Assembly: GCA_026261815.1 (NCBI GenBank) | Contig: JAMPIT010000435.1 | Location: 1,549,033 to 1,613,032, forward strand | Reading direction: 5' to 3' | DNA: 64,000 nucleotides | Source: Monarcha castaneiventris obscurior | Taxonomy: Eukaryota; Chordata; Aves; Passeriformes; Monarchidae | In this document: in pieces, positions 1 through 13,828 of the stretch | Layout: each line of letters begins with the position of its first letter | How positions within the stretch are numbered: position 1 is the first letter of the stretch | Made by a program: the position numbers and the translations under genes | The notes under the pieces: model-generated | Told to the model about the DNA's origin: nothing | Databases searched by the model: none | The model's input: the letters and a program-made list of their open reading frames with translations, nothing else

Positions 1-1202
1 TTTCTGAGTAGCACGTCTCAAACTTTTTCTATCATTACTAACTTCCAAGCATGTAAGCTTTTTCTTTTGTGCTGCCAGCTCTGAAGTTCTGCTTCTGAAG
101 TACCTTCTTTTTCATCAAAATGGTAGAAATTGTTGTAGGGGGAAAGCCTCTATAAGGGAAAACTACTTTTTAAAATTGTAACATTTTAAATTAAATTATA
201 AATTAAATTAATTTAAATTACTTTAAAATAATTTTAAGGAATTAAACATGTACTAAATAATTGGCATAAGAGATGACAAAAAAAAGACAACCTAAATATG
301 CACCATAGAACTAGTGGCCTTTGCATACAAAATTTTAGGTGTTTTCAGTCATTTCATAAGAATCAAGAGAACAGTGAGAGTTGACATATCTGTGAAGAAT
401 TTTCATAATAAATTGAAGAATGTACTCCTGCTCAGAAAGACTTTCTTCTTTTCTCATTAGAGAAATTATTATTATTATTATTTAATCATTATTAAAATTC
501 CTTTGAGTTTCAAAATCCCACACAGTCCTGGAAAAAATATTTGTCCTTGTCACCACTGGTAGACATAGTTGCTGTGGTAAGAAGATTGATTTTTATTCAG
601 GGAACTGGAGTAGAGAAGACATCTGGGAAAATCCAAAGAAAGCATTAACTAGACTACTTAAAGATCATTTTTATTAATACAAGTATTGATTACCTACTTT
701 GCTAAACATGCTAGTAAAAGGAAGCCTGAGAATTAGACATGTACTATTACATGTTTAGTACCTATACTCCTGTGTCTAAGATACAGCAGACTTGAGTATT
801 TGCTATTTTGAGTTGTTATTTGTGGGATGGCACAGAACCACCAGGAGGTTCCTTAAAGGAGAGATGTTATGGATCTTCAAAATTGAAATCCCTGTGAAAT
901 GAAGCAACTGTGACTGGATCTATACCATTTTCTCCCCTGCTTTGGTCTTTGGGGAGATCAACCAGAGAAGAAGCTAATAGCAAAATCAAAGAAAAATTCC
1001 TGACAGATTCTTGGCTGCAGGTAAGTATCTCTGCATACATTCACAGACACATAGTTTACAGTTGTCCTAAGACTCTGAATTCCTCTCTTGTTTCCAGATA
1101 TGTGAAACAGATATAAGTGGAGGATTTTTTCCTGTCTTTATTGCTGGCCTGCTGGTCAACTCTATGAAAACCACACCTGTGTTTATCCTCTCTTTCTATA
1201 CA
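1..1202. other. AT-rich DNA, no gene seen
   Basis: No convincing exon, repeat or RNA gene is seen. There is a short ATT-rich stretch near 466-482. Short open frames here show no recognisable protein family. Confidence 0.5.
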
Positions 1203-1425
1203 ATCCTAGAATGGTTTGGCTTGAAAGGGATCTTAAAAACCATCTAGTTCTAACCCCCCAGCCACAGACAGGGACACCTTCCACCACACCAGGTTGCTCG
1301 ATGATTATCCAATCTGGCCTTGAACACTTCCAGGGACAGGGCATTCAAAACTTCTCTGGGAAACCTGTGCCAGTATCGCTGACAATCATGGGACTTCTTC
1401 TTTCTTCACACTGTACTCTGTGCAT
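1203..1425 (-). mobile_element. CR1 LINE 3' fragment
   Basis: The plus strand reads like the reverse complement of a CR1 3' end. It starts with a decayed form of the AATCATAGAATGGTTTGG signature, followed by the typical 'dropped-C' text about vague fractions of the CR1 3' region (accttccaccacaccaggttgct, split across the line). The element is therefore in minus orientation and 5'-truncated, as most CR1 copies are. The inner boundary is approximate. Confidence 0.75.
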
Positions 1426-3906
1426 AACGATGTCTCTGAGCAAAATTGGTGCAGGATTCCTGTGAATAACAAGATGCTTCAAGAAGTGTATATGCAATCC
1501 AAAGCATGGAGATGGTAGAGGAGGCTTTCCTGGGAGTCCTGAGGTTGACATCACTGAGATTTTGGAGTTGAGGTTAAGCATCTATAAGGAAGTCTGTAAT
1601 GTATTCATGAATTTTTCAGCCAGTGAATTGTACTGGAGAGAAGACAGCAGGAATATGAAGAGAAAATGGAGCTTTACAGGTGTTGGGTCAGTGCTATGTA
1701 AACACTTGAGTGATGTATTGAAGAATCCTTCACTTTTCATATCCTTGTTAAAAAAAACAAAAAAGCTTGCTTATAAAGCTCTCTGTTTCAACTGTTTGAG
1801 CCTGAGCATATACCACCAGATACTTACAGTGATTTACTTCACATAGTTACATTTCATGTTAAGTGCATTTTCTTTAGTTTTAGAAATAAAACCCTTCTAT
1901 TCCCTTGCAAAAATGTAAAGCTATGCTGAAAAGTTCAATTTGCTTGCTTTTATATCCGATGCACTGAAGGTAGAGAGGCTCTGACACTGTTTCAGAAGAG
2001 GTGAGGAGTTTTCCATATTAATACTGCAAGTGGGAAATGTGGGAGAATACATGCCAGAGCTCACCTGCTGCCTACCCCCACATAGGCAAGGCATTTTCAA
2101 GTTATGTCTGAATCCCTTCCAGCTGACTTCAATGGCAAAACTTCAGTTGACTTGAGGTGGGCAAAGGATGAGCCTCAACAATACCAAGTGCAGTAGTGAA
2201 TGATAAATGCAGAAATGGAGTCTTGTTACATGGTACGAAATTACCTTTTGTGGATTTTCAAAATCAGCCAGGGTGAAAATGGTAGATACTGTTGCAGGTC
2301 ATATGTTTCTCCTTGCTTTGGTAAAATTGCCTCTATTTGCCCAGTCATTAGTAGAGTAACCATTTATCCCACAAACTGCAGAGGAAGAAGTCTGTGTAGC
2401 AGACACTCAAAATGGTGTTATGGTGAATGCATTTTTGATGAGCTATCAGGCATGATAAAAGCTGTGGACATCTGTAGAAAGCAAACCACACATCTTTCTG
2501 TCACAACAGAGGACCTTGCCTATGACAGAAGTGACTGGTTTGAGGGGATTTAATTTTGGGGAACTTGAGGTGTTTGGAAACTGGCTTGGGGTAGAGGGAA
2601 CTGATAATTAGGCTCTTACTTTTATCCTGGGAGATAGGGACTCAGTACTGAGAACAGCACTGGACACCAGCTTTTGGCTGGAACTTTTTTTCTGAAGTTT
2701 CAACTTACTGCAAAGAAAAATTTAATTATGGTAGGGTTGTCTTCAATGATTTTTTTTTCAAATTTGAAAGCAAAAATTTAATAAATATATATAATACTTT
2801 TATTAAGTATTTGAGACTTAAAACAGGGTTTTTTAATGTGGAAGAGATGCCAAAAACCCATTGAAGTGTATTATTCACATGTATATAGAATATATCCGTA
2901 TTTGTCACTATATTGCAAAGTATTTCCAATATCCAGATTATTTGTATCACATGAAAAACTCAAGAAATCGTCATCAACTTCAGACTTATGGAAGCAGTTT
3001 AAGTGATATCACTGTAATGTGGTAGATGTGAAGAGAAAATTACTACTTTTACAGTTCTGTGACTACAGATTTAGGGGGAGGGGGATTTGGAAAAGAAAAA
3101 ATAAGTCCAGTTGAAGAAGCATGTTGGACTAAATATTGTTTCCCTATGAAAATTTAGTTCAGAAAATTCGGGTTGGAAATTGAAATTGCATTTACTTACT
3201 TGTTCTGATCCCTGTTTTTATTAGATGAGAACGTTTTTATTTTAGTTAAATGTAATGAAACTTTTAGTGCCCAATGATATAGAACAGGAATATTGCTTGA
3301 AAGGCCAATGCCATGGAGGTATGTGATATCTCTGTGTACCTACAGGTTTGGATGCAGAAATCATTCCTTTGAAAAGAGCAGGCTGAAGAGATGAAAAATA
3401 GGTAATGTCACAAAGCATCCCAAAGACTGAGAAGCTTGGTGCTTTCTGCCCCCAGGATATCTGCAAGAACTGGTGAATGTAGAAATCAGGTCCCTGCTGA
3501 ACTTCTACATGTCCCTGTCTGTGAAGTCTATGTGTGGAGTGAGCCTGTTAACCTGCTAGTAACAACTTACTTGGGTCTCTCAATTGTAACAACTTGGTGA
3601 TCAGGGTGATCTAATAATAATTGGTTCTAAACTGAATCCCGTACAGTTCAATAGCTGAACAAAAAGTGGATTTGAAACAACATTCAATAAATTCCAGACA
3701 AGGCCCATTTTCAGCAAAAACCAAGAATTACCTGCTCTGGTCCCCATGTTCCCAGCTAAGGTGTCTGGTAGCAGGTGACTGGTATGAAAAGCTACTTGGT
3801 TAGAAGCTTTTATGGATATATCGTCAGCTATGAAAGCTTCTTTAAACCTTACACATCAAGTGTGTTAAGTATGTTTTTACCTGTACTCAGGTAAATGTCC
3901 AAATAC
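1426..3906. other. AT-rich DNA, no gene seen
   Basis: The longest open frame here (2200-2553, 117 codons, plus) has no recognisable domain and no codon-level feature of a gene. Nothing else is supported. Confidence 0.45.
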
Positions 3907-4178
3907 AGAATCACAGAATGGCTTGGGTTCGGAGGGACCTTTAAAGGTCTCTTAGTCTAACCCCTTCTTGCCATGACCAGGGACATCTTCACCTAGATCA
4001 AGTTGCTCAGAGCCCCATTCAACCTGACCTTGAATGTTTGAAGGGAAGGGGCATCTACTGCCTCTCTGGGCCACCTCTGTATTTGTAAAATTTTTCTTCC
4101 TCATATCTAGTCTGAAACTCTTTTAGTTTAAAACCATTGCCACTTGTCTTATTGCTACAGGCCCTACTAAATCATGCT
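3907..4178 (-). mobile_element. CR1 LINE 3' fragment
   Basis: It begins GAATCACAGAATGGCTTGGG on the plus strand, the reverse complement of the conserved CR1 terminus. About 270 bp of CR1 3' sequence follow, including 'tctctgggccacct' and 'cttcctcatatctagtctgaa'. It is in minus orientation and 5'-truncated. It is one of the clearest markers that this is bird DNA. Confidence 0.85.
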
Positions 4179-5147
4179 TCTCCCAAAGTTGAGTGAAAAC
4201 TGATACCAATGTCAGTGGGAGAGGAGCTATACTAACATTATGATTTCTCATACTGTGCTGAAAGTGTGGGACCTGATGTTGTGTTCTCCATTCATATAGG
4301 CAAATTTTCCTCCTAAAGGCATCCCATACAACAGAGAAACACCCAAAGCTAAAACCTGAAGTGGAAAGTACATCTCATGACAACAGTAACAACCTTGTTA
4401 AGGCTGCTCAGGGACTGGTCAGTCCAACCGGTCTTGCTGGTTTTCATTCACAGCATCTTCCTTAGTGCAGGAGGTGGTGAGGAAATACAAGAGAATAATC
4501 AGGATTATAAAGGGAATATGGAAGGATTATTTTTTGTCCAATTATATTTACTTCATGACAGTCCCTTGAGGATGCTGTTTAGGCTTTTCATTGGTGTTGT
4601 AAGTGTTCCAAAAAATACCATTTTGTGCAGAGATTCATTCTCAGGACTTGTCAGCTAAGAAATACTGAGTGAGATGAGTGAATTTCTTCCAGTTTTGCAT
4701 GATTTCCAGATTTTTGGACATAGACAAATTTGATTTGGAAATTGAGATTCTGAATTTAGTTTTTACCTGGGAAGTTTATGCCAATAACTTTATTAAGCTA
4801 CATTAAATCATTTGGCAGAGTTATGAAATACAATAGCCCATGACACTGTCTCTCACCTGCAAAGTGGATTTTTGTTGCTCTTCTTAATTTTTCTGGGTTA
4901 AGCAGGTATTGGTGGGAATTGTGCCAAGAAAACATTTTTTAACAAAAATATGGTGTGAGTTTGTTGCACATTTTTCTTACTTTTTAATCTTTTGGAAAAA
5001 AGTCCCATCAGAAAATATTTTTCAAAACTATTATGGCAGTTTTCAGTTTTGATTTCAATATTGTCATAATGAAAGGGGGAGACCTAAATGAAATTATGAC
5101 AAAACCACAAGACCGATCTGTAGCATCTTTTGCTACTTTATCATGTT
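4179..5147. other. AT-rich DNA, no gene seen
   Basis: Unique-looking sequence with no feature I can support. The 93-codon plus frame at 4377-4658 has no recognisable domain. Confidence 0.45.
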
Positions 5148-5153
5148 GAATAT

Positions 5154-5723
5154 TGATCACTTAACCTCCCCTGTGGATAGCTCGGTGGTTTGTAGGAGCC
5201 AAAGCGGCCAGAAGGAGGACTGTTCTCAAGTCCCAAATTCCTGGCCAAGGTGGTCGGCAGGGCCGCCTCCTACTTTGGAGAAGCCTGCCACAAGGGTGCC
5301 TAATGGGTAGGCAGCCTAGCTCCCTGAGGCAAAGAAGCAGAGAGAAGGAGAGTCCCAGTATTGTCCAACATGAGTTTATCATCAAACTGGGGTGAAGGAG
5401 AACTTTCACCCTTTAGAGGGTTGTGCAGAGGGTTTTAAGGGGCATAAAGAGTAGGCGGGGTCAGGGTACACAGCCAATGAGGATCGAACAAAGGGGTGGA
5501 TGCAAACGTTTACAACCAATAATGCAGGAGCGGAGAGGAGGGGCTCACTCTCGCACCAATCAACAACTACATCAACATGAATGTTCTGGAAACATGGGTG
5601 GTGTCCTACTCAGTGTCTCCGCCCACAGACACGCCCTCAGATTCTGATTCATCTGCCCACCTGATGGCAAGGGCATGACTGACGGGTGCTGGCCACAGAT
5701 CATGGGGCTGGGGCACCACCACA
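5154..5723 (-). mobile_element. Complete solo LTR, class II type, 570 bp
   Basis: A GC-rich island in AT-rich DNA is bounded by TG (5154) and CA (5723) and flanked by the exact 6-bp direct repeat GAATAT at 5148-5153 and 5724-5729. A 6-bp target duplication is typical of class II (alpha/beta-like) retroviruses. On the minus strand a TTAAAA-type TATA element lies near 5430, with a GATAAA signal downstream near 5373. Several CCAAT-like motifs lie in the right half. No internal viral sequence is present, so it is a solo LTR left by LTR-LTR recombination. Orientation is inferred from the promoter order. Confidence 0.85.
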
Positions 5724-6898
5724 GAATATTATTCCTGAAATTCAAATTTCCAAGATAAAACAACCTAGTAATGCAAAGAAAGTTCCATGTTATATTTCTT
5801 TAGAAATTTTGGTGGTAGAAGGGAAGATTGAATTTCATGTACTGATTTTTCAAGTCTTAGAAGGAGATAATAATTAATTCTTACTTAGCCATTTATTATT
5901 TCTCTGCAGTAATTGTACTGGTATTTCAACAGGATGTTGCTGACCTCAAAACAAAAAAATATTTTATTAAATAATTTATTTATTTTTTATTTGAGGCATG
6001 CTTAAGTAACCCTGTGTAGTAGATACAGCTAAGTGGGGTCTACCACCAGATCTGGTCTTTGACTCCTTTTTCAGTGTTATACTCAAAGGCTAAATCTGGA
6101 CAACTGTTTCTCTTTCTTTTTCATCAAGGGGTTTTCCTAGGCATCACCTAAGGAAGGAGAGGTCAACGAAGCTTATAGGTATATTGTGTTGTTGCCTTCC
6201 AAAAAGTCAGGATTCAGTGAGGAGTATAGGAATTATTTTCTTGGTTTTAGGAAAAATAAATTAGGGAAAAATGAGTTTTTCATTTGCCACATGCAGGTAT
6301 TTTGGAAAAAATATTTCATTAAATTTTTAGAAAAAAATACTACTTGTTCAAGGAAATATTTTATTGAACTCCAAAATATTATTAATTCTATATGGTTATT
6401 ACAAACAAAATTGATTTTTTCTGCAACTACAGCCAGATTTGAATTTTCATCACAAAAATACTGAGGTGCTGCAAAGTCTGTGTCATGAATGGAGTATAGT
6501 TTGTTCTTCAAAGATATACGGTCAGCTGAGTTAAATCCCACACAAAATCAAAAAATGCTGCAAACCTGAATCCACATACATCAATGAAAAACTGCATTCA
6601 GCTTTAATTCTCATCAAATGTAGCACTGAGTTATGCATATGTTGTTATGCTTAAATTCCAAGTATAAAGTAGCGTACTGAATGGGATTTAAATTCTAATG
6701 AGAGAAACAGGGAAGACAACGAAGAGATGATACAGGACAGGTTTTCAGCCTGTGAGTATGTTACCAAAATTAGGTGCATTAGATCTATTCTTGATAAGCT
6801 TCAACCCCTCTATCTAGATGATTCTTGCAATTCTCAGGATTTTTTCAATAGCTTTGTAATATTTTGAGAGTTTAATGTAAAAGAAACTGTTATATGCC

Positions 6899-6940
6899 TG
6901 TTAAGTTATGCAGTATGTATGTTAAGTTATGCAGTATGTA
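6899..6940. repeat. 21-bp tandem duplication
   Basis: The 21-mer beginning TGTTAAGTTATGCAGTATGT occurs twice back to back without a difference, a recent small duplication. Confidence 0.85.
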
Positions 6941-8492
6941 TGAGTCTGTTCATCAGCTACTGAAATAAGTGTTTTGATTTCAGAAGTGTTCAGCATCTTT
7001 TGCACAGGGCATAAGACCTTTCCAGGCATATTGGAAATGCACAAAGAGAAATATTATTAATTGAGAAAAGTAGAATATTTCAGTCTTCACAGAAATAATA
7101 ATCCTTAATAAAAAACAGTTATGACTCCTTACATTTAGGTATTCATTTTAATTTTTAATTCAAAATGGTTTTGGCAGGTTTGAAACTGTTGTATGGAAAA
7201 TTATTATTTAGTTCCAGGAAAGGGTAAAAAGTGGTTTGAAATCCAAAGATACTGTGACCTCACCACACAGGCATTAATGTGTCTGGAGCTCCGTGACAAT
7301 GTCTTTGAGGTCTTGGTGGCTCTGGAGACACTTCCTCCCTGATCAGCAATTGAGCAATAATTCTTTGTTGTTTTGGCAAATATATATGCATCTCATGCAT
7401 CTCATGCAGTCTTTTTTTTAAAAATATTTTGTTTCCATTAGTAATAAGGTGCTAGTGTATCAGATGCTATAAAGCCAAGGTGGTAGATTCACTGGAGTGT
7501 ATCTGTGTACAGAAGTGAGTGCTGAGTTGCGTTAGAGAACACTGCAGCTCTTTTATTTCCTTTTTTAAATTTGCATATTTTTGTTATAACACTCTGGATT
7601 GTACAAATCTCAACACCCATTATTAGAATTCTGCTTAGCCTGTTTCCTTACTTAAAGAGCTTTATTCCTGACATTACACCCTAATGCAAGGAAACAGAAA
7701 AATAACAATGTATTTTCAAGACTTATTCACAACCTTCAGAGATGCTAAATCCAATGACTGGAATCAAGCCAGAAAGTTTTGATTTTGGGCAAATATTTTC
7801 AGTTTCGCAACTGCATTACCTTTTCTATGGGGTCTTCTTGGTTTTCCTGTGGTTATATTTAGTAAGTGATTGCAGATGGCTTTTAGACAGTGGAAAGGAG
7901 AAAATGAAAACTTTTATGTAGAATTACATTAAAACTTTCAAGGTATAAAAATACTTATTTAAGAGACTTGCACCATTAAGAGATTTATTGCATTAACAGT
8001 GTGTAGTTCTGATTAAAATACGTTATTCACTTGTTCCCTGTTTGTTCATACTTATTGTCCATTGTCTTTTTAAAAAAATTTATTTATTTTCAAACCTTTG
8101 AAATAGAGTCTATTTTGTTGTTTTAGAGCCGTAGTGAAGTTATGACATTGTCACACCCTGCCACTCCTAAACACTAACACATGACTTATTTTTTCTGATT
8201 TATTTAAAAATTTGGTATTTCTCATTGCTGGTGCGGTATTTAAGTCCTTTTAAGATGGTCTCTGTAGGATATCCAGATTCTTTTGGTCTTACCTATGTTT
8301 CTTTTCTCATGGACTGAAACTTTGCTTGGAGTAAGATTTGTGATTTTTATTTATGGAAAACTTGTATTGGTTGATTTTGTTTAGAATTGGAAGGGTAAAT
8401 AAAGGAAAAAAAGCCCCAAAATGCTTTCTTCATCAGGGAGTCAAGGGGATGGAGCATACTGTATGGTGGTAACTCACTAAGTGTATTTGTAT

Positions 8493-8536
8493 GAGTGAGG
8501 TTTCACTTGCCTCTGAGTGAGGTTTCATTTGCCTCT
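8493..8536. repeat. 22-bp tandem duplication
   Basis: Two adjacent 22-bp units begin GAGTGAGGTTTCA and end GCCTCT. They differ at one position (C/T). Confidence 0.85.
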
Positions 8537-11500
8537 ATGTGAAATCTCTGCAATATTTAATGCCATACTATTTAGAGCCCTGGATGCATCAGGATACAAA
8601 TGAAAAGTTGTTCTTCATGTAGGTAACAGGGTAATACCTCTACAGTGCATCACCTCATGTGAAATTTGTGCTGCCTGTGCCAAAAATATCTCTTCATAAA
8701 AAAGAATAAACTCCAAAACAGTCTGGTCTTTTTTTATGGGACAGACACACAGCGATGATCAACATGCACAGAACGGATTTCACTGGAAAAAATCAACAGC
8801 AGACAGTTCCTTGTGTTAGAAGTGGAAAAAGTGCAAGGCCATCACAATATTCTGCTTATTGTTTTAGACAAGGCTCTTAGACAGAGTGACTCCAAGGATA
8901 CATGGACCTGCATTTCTCTGGGCCCCAAGTGCGACTTCATCTGGGATAATGAACAACGTACAGTCAGGACAGGAGCCGAAACCCTGTGTCTATGTCTTGT
9001 AATGATGGCACATAACTTGGAGTTCATTTACGTTTTTACTGCTTGAGTTAAGTAAGCAAACTGCTTACTTACCCCTTCCTAATTAGATGGATGAAACAGT
9101 CCTCTCAACAGCAATGAACGAAGGAATAAACAGAATATAAGAAAGGGAAACAGATGGTTCACAGATATCTTTGTAGAGCTGCAGAGGCAGTATAAGAGAC
9201 TGCTGAGAGCTAATCAGTGCCATGAAAGCTGGGCCAATCTGATCTGCTCATATCTTATCAGAAGGGGACGGGAAAGGGGATTATTGATATTGCTTTTCTT
9301 GGGTTTGGGATATGAATTCTGAAGTGTTTACTCCCGGTGCTGTGGAATCCCAGTACCATATCATCAGTTCCATCTTCCTGAAGAAGCAGTCAGACAGATG
9401 GGAAACAAGCATGTCCTTGTCCTTTTCTGACAGTTAAATGGGAAAAATCACTTCCTTTACAGGAGATTTCCACCTTTAACATACAGTTTTCACCTGTCTG
9501 GAATTTTGCTTATTTGTTCTTTTTTTTGTCTTTTATAATTTTGTTTCTCTTTTTTAAAAGGTGTGTCATTGTGTCCCACAGGACAAAACCAAGAATTTTG
9601 CTTTGGGCCAGGAGGAAAAAGTCCCTGTCCCTGTTGCAGTTTTGGTGTAGCAACCCTATTGCCATATGAATCCAACTGCTACAAGAGTTGTTGTTTTGTC
9701 CTTGAAAATACTGATTGGACCAAAAACTCTTTCCACTTGAGTCTGAATTTATTACTTTCATTCTTCATTGTTTTTGTTTGCAACCAGAACAGTGAAAAAG
9801 AAGGCATGCCCCATATTTTTTTTCTCCTTAAAAGAAATAGGATATAAGATGCCATAGCCATTTCCTCAGACACTGAACTACAATGCATTTACATAAAAAT
9901 GTTATGATTTCTGTTGTTACATTAGCTCAGCACTCTCAAAAATAAAGTCATATTCTTTCTTGTTATTTTCTGAATTTGAACGTGTATTTATTCCACAAGG
10001 ATCTTGCATTTATTGGGTTTTATATGAATCTATAGTTTTAGAATCTTTAGTTGCTATGGCATTCTCCCTCTGCCTGTTGATAGAGCTTTAAATAAAACTG
10101 AAGATTTTTTGTAGGTGATTTTGACATTTATATTTTTGCATTTTACAGCTTACTAAGTGTGGGAATGAAAGCTGCAGTTCACAAATACATTTACAACCGT
10201 ATAAATGAGGATGTGCATTAAAGTCCAGGGCTTAGAAAACATAAGTAAAAAACATTACTTATACCTTGACAAAGCAAAAAAGCACAATTATGCATAATTG
10301 TATGTGACAGTCAACATGAGAGGAATGTTTGCACAGAATTACAAAACAGCATTTAAACAGTTTTTCTAGAGGGAGCTGCAAGGGACTAATGGGTGCCAGT
10401 ATTAGCCTTGGAAACAATTTGACTTCCAGGTTTTCAGCTTTTTTCCCCTCCTTTATGGATTTAGAAAAATAGTGACTGTAATAACTGTTGGTTTTAATGC
10501 AGACTCAGAAATCATCATCCTTACCTGTGTAATCACAGAGCTTCTTTTGTTTGGAAAACTCAATTTAAAAAATGTTTCCTCTTGAGGTTCTTGATGCTGC
10601 CTTTTCTCATCAGGGAAGCAATTCCTCTTACTGAAATACAAGTCAAGTTCATGGCTAATTAGGTTTTCATAGTAGGGCCATTTCTGCTCACATTGGTGCC
10701 AGAGGGAAGTTTGACAATTAAATCCACCTTAACTTTTTTCAGAGAGATATATTCTGCATGTGTCTATGACTGTGTATTAAAAACCAAATTAAGTTATGCA
10801 ATAAGTATAATTTGGGGGGAGACTTTTTAATGATTTTGCATTAGGGGTATTGGTCATACTGTAGACTCATTCACATAAAGTACAAGAGATAGGAAAAGAA
10901 TGTCTTGGTAACTTAGGGAGAAAAATATTTGAGGCATAACTCAGTATTTTGTAGGATTGCAATGGGACAGGAATTTCCTGCAATTTTCTTCTCAAAGGAG
11001 TAAAATTGCAGTCCCAGGTTCTTGTGTCAATACCTCCAAGGTAACACAGCAGAAATTGCCAAGTACAGAATTCTCCCAGGAATAGGATGTCCAAAGAGGT
11101 GATTGAATTTTTCCTCTCTAGTTTAGTGAAAAAATGAATCATTTTCAACATCTTGTTTGGAATGGAACTAGATTATGCCTTTTATTTTATTCATAAGAAA
11201 AACCTAGAAGATTATGTTTTCTGAAATGCTTGAGCTGACTGGTATTTTTGGCAAAGAGACTAGATGGTTTGTGAACAAATTGCTCTGGAAGGCTTTGATC
11301 CCAGCTGCAAGCTCTGGAACACCTATTTTTGGTGTTCCTGGAAGATTCTCTGGAATTCTGAAAGCCTGAAGGAAAAAAAAAAATGAAAAGAAAAATTAAT
11401 TTTTAACCTTACATTCCCCGAAAGGCCTTGTCACTGATCTTTAGTTTGCTGTTGGAAGAGAATGTGTTTGTATTCAGGAATTATTTCTGCAGCTACTTAT

Positions 11501-11684
11501 GGCCATAGAGTCCACAAACACAGAGAAAAATGGATTTGTGAGTCATGAGAAGTGAGGATTCAGTCAAGGGCTCCAAACTGTCATTGAAAAGTGTGTATTT
11601 ATTTGCACATTTATTTATTAATTTATCTAGATTTTTCAGCTCTTAAATATTCATGATGACATACAAAATAAGACACTGTAACAG

Positions 11685-11766
11685 CATTTATAGTTTTTAT
11701 AGCATTTATAGCATTTCATATTTCATATTTCATTTATAGCATTTTATAGCATTTATAGCATTTCAG
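11685..11766. repeat. Minisatellite-like ATTTATAGC repeats
   Basis: Irregular tandem copies of TTTATAGCA and CATATTT motifs, typical of slippage-derived DNA. Confidence 0.75.
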
Positions 11767-12055
11767 GATTCTGACAGCAATTGTGATTTTTCATATTTCA
11801 GCAGTAGAGAACAGCACATCCCTAACAAAGCGAGGGACTGCCTTATGCAGTGTGGATTCTCAGTGTTCTCCCTCTACCTTCCACTGAAATAACTTTGATA
11901 GGACATAAATACAATTCTCATTTTGGTTTTATGCTAAGCTACAATTCAAAACCAGAGATTTGGGATGAAATTTATTCCGAGAAGGCAATGGATTAAAAAG
12001 TTCTGAAGAAAACTGATAACCCCACAGGCAGAAAAAAGGGGCTTAGCCAGTGAAT

Positions 12056-12115
12056 ACTATAATATTATATAATATATATATATTATATATAATATTATAA
12101 CATAATATTGTAAGG
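12056..12115. repeat. AT-rich palindromic repeat
   Basis: About 60 bp made almost only of A and T, with TATAATATTATATAAT blocks around a (TA)n core. It can fold into a hairpin. Confidence 0.8.
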
Positions 12116-13511
12116 AGAATAAATAACCCTCAAAATAAATAACCTCAAAAAATAACCCTCTGGTAATACTTATATGCAGTTTAGAGTCCTACAAACCTTG
12201 ATCAAAATACATCACTGGGCTCTGACTCCCATTACTGAACAATACAACGTGAGCTGTTTCTGATGCTAAACAGTTTCTTGTTAACAGGTGCTGTAGTGGT
12301 ATTGCAGTAAGTGCTAACTAGAAATCCACCTCTTTAACTGGTTGCTCCCATTTTCAGGGAGAGTATCTGTAGATGCTGAGATCTGTGCAATGCTGTATGG
12401 GCAGAGTGCCTGGCTTTAATGCTGTGCTGTGTCCCCAGAAAATGCAAAATATTTAATTTTATCTGGAATTATTTTTGCTTGACCGAATGCTTGGTGATGT
12501 GGACATACAGATGCACATCATCTATCTGACTGGGACTTACTTGAAAATGAAGCTGTGTATTTAGATTAACTGACATTTCTGAGATACAAATGTGTGCTAT
12601 GTTTGTTACCAGCAGAATTCTGAAAAAGGGCCAAGTCAGAGGATGACTGTTTCTCTCACCTTTAATTGAGAAGGCTGCAAGTGTGGGTGTTCACAGCAGG
12701 GGAAGAAGAATCTGCCACAGAAATCTCTTCAGTGGGTGATAAAGCTGCAAGCACAAATTAGCCCACAGATGACTAAGCCTGGAGTTCTTTTACTGTCAGC
12801 CCCTGTGCTTGCATCCACACTTGCATTGCCAGTGGCTTCCTGCAGTTCATCATAGTGGATCTATATGGGAGCATGATTGAAAAGATCATGCTTCCATACA
12901 GATTGAAGATATTTTCTTAAGGAAAGTGCTGATGTGCTTGAAAGACTGCTAAGTGTTTGCCAGCCCCTCCCTCTCCCAGTATATGAATCCCTGGCTCTGT
13001 TTTCACGGGGGGGTTGAAATTTGTGCGACTGCTAGTCTGCAGGATGCCACCTTTCTGTGTGAAAAACAGCTCATGTCATACACAGTAGCTCATAAAAATA
13101 AAACCAAACACACAACCAGAAAGGCTTATCGAAAAGAAGTAAGACAAGGGAAAATAATAATCTGAAGCTCTTTTCCATTTGTTCTTTCTGCTGCCTTCCA
13201 TGGCCTGGCTTGGCACAATAAAGCGTGCATTAAAAACAGACAGGTGCATCCTAGATAGTTTTGAAAAGCATTGCCTTCAGAGACAATTGTTTCTACATTC
13301 TCACTATGGTTCTGCTTATTTCTGTATTTGTCATTCTTCACAGTTTTTTCAACAGCATTGTGAGCATTCCTCTACCTGCTTTTTCTCACCTCATACTTCT
13401 AATCTGTACTTACAACATCCTATTTAACTGCAGTGAAACAATGCTGACTACCAGTCAGTGCAGTGTCACATTTAGGGACATATTGTTGAAAGGCAATTTG
13501 CATATACAAAT

Positions 13512-13545
13512 CATAGAATGATTTGGGTTGGAAGAGAAGGATAAG
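13512..13545 (-). mobile_element. Short CR1 3' terminus remnant
   Basis: AATCATAGAATGATTTGGGT followed by TGGAAGAGAAGGA matches the last roughly 35 bp of a CR1 element in reverse orientation. It is too short for more than a tentative call. Confidence 0.55.
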
Positions 13546-13828
13546 TTGCACTAGAGAGAGCTTTTCATTAGTTGGTTACTGGAGCTAAACTTTGATGTCA
13601 GGCCTTAATTTGTATAGTAAGATCCCTAAACTGAGATGAATATATTGTTAGTAAGACTTCTCATGTCAGTATATGCTAGTATGGGAAAATAAGTGTTCTT
13701 TTAAAATTAATGGTCTATTCCCAACCCATAAAAATGTTAAAGTACATAGCTGTGATAAAGTGTTTTCTTGATCTGGGAGCAAAAAAACAGCAGGGGCCTT
13801 ATTTTGCATTGTAAATAACCAAACATAT

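Larger units (their letters stand above)
5730..13511. other. Long AT-rich stretch, no gene seen
   Basis: Nearly 8 kb without a supportable gene or large repeat. All open frames are short (at most 102 codons), overlap one another on both strands and lack recognisable motifs. Small local repeats are listed separately. I cannot exclude a short host exon. Confidence 0.45.

Noticed and set aside
2200..2553. Possible host exon (117 codons, plus)
   Set aside because: No recognisable domain, no convincing splice context and an isolated frame in AT-rich DNA.
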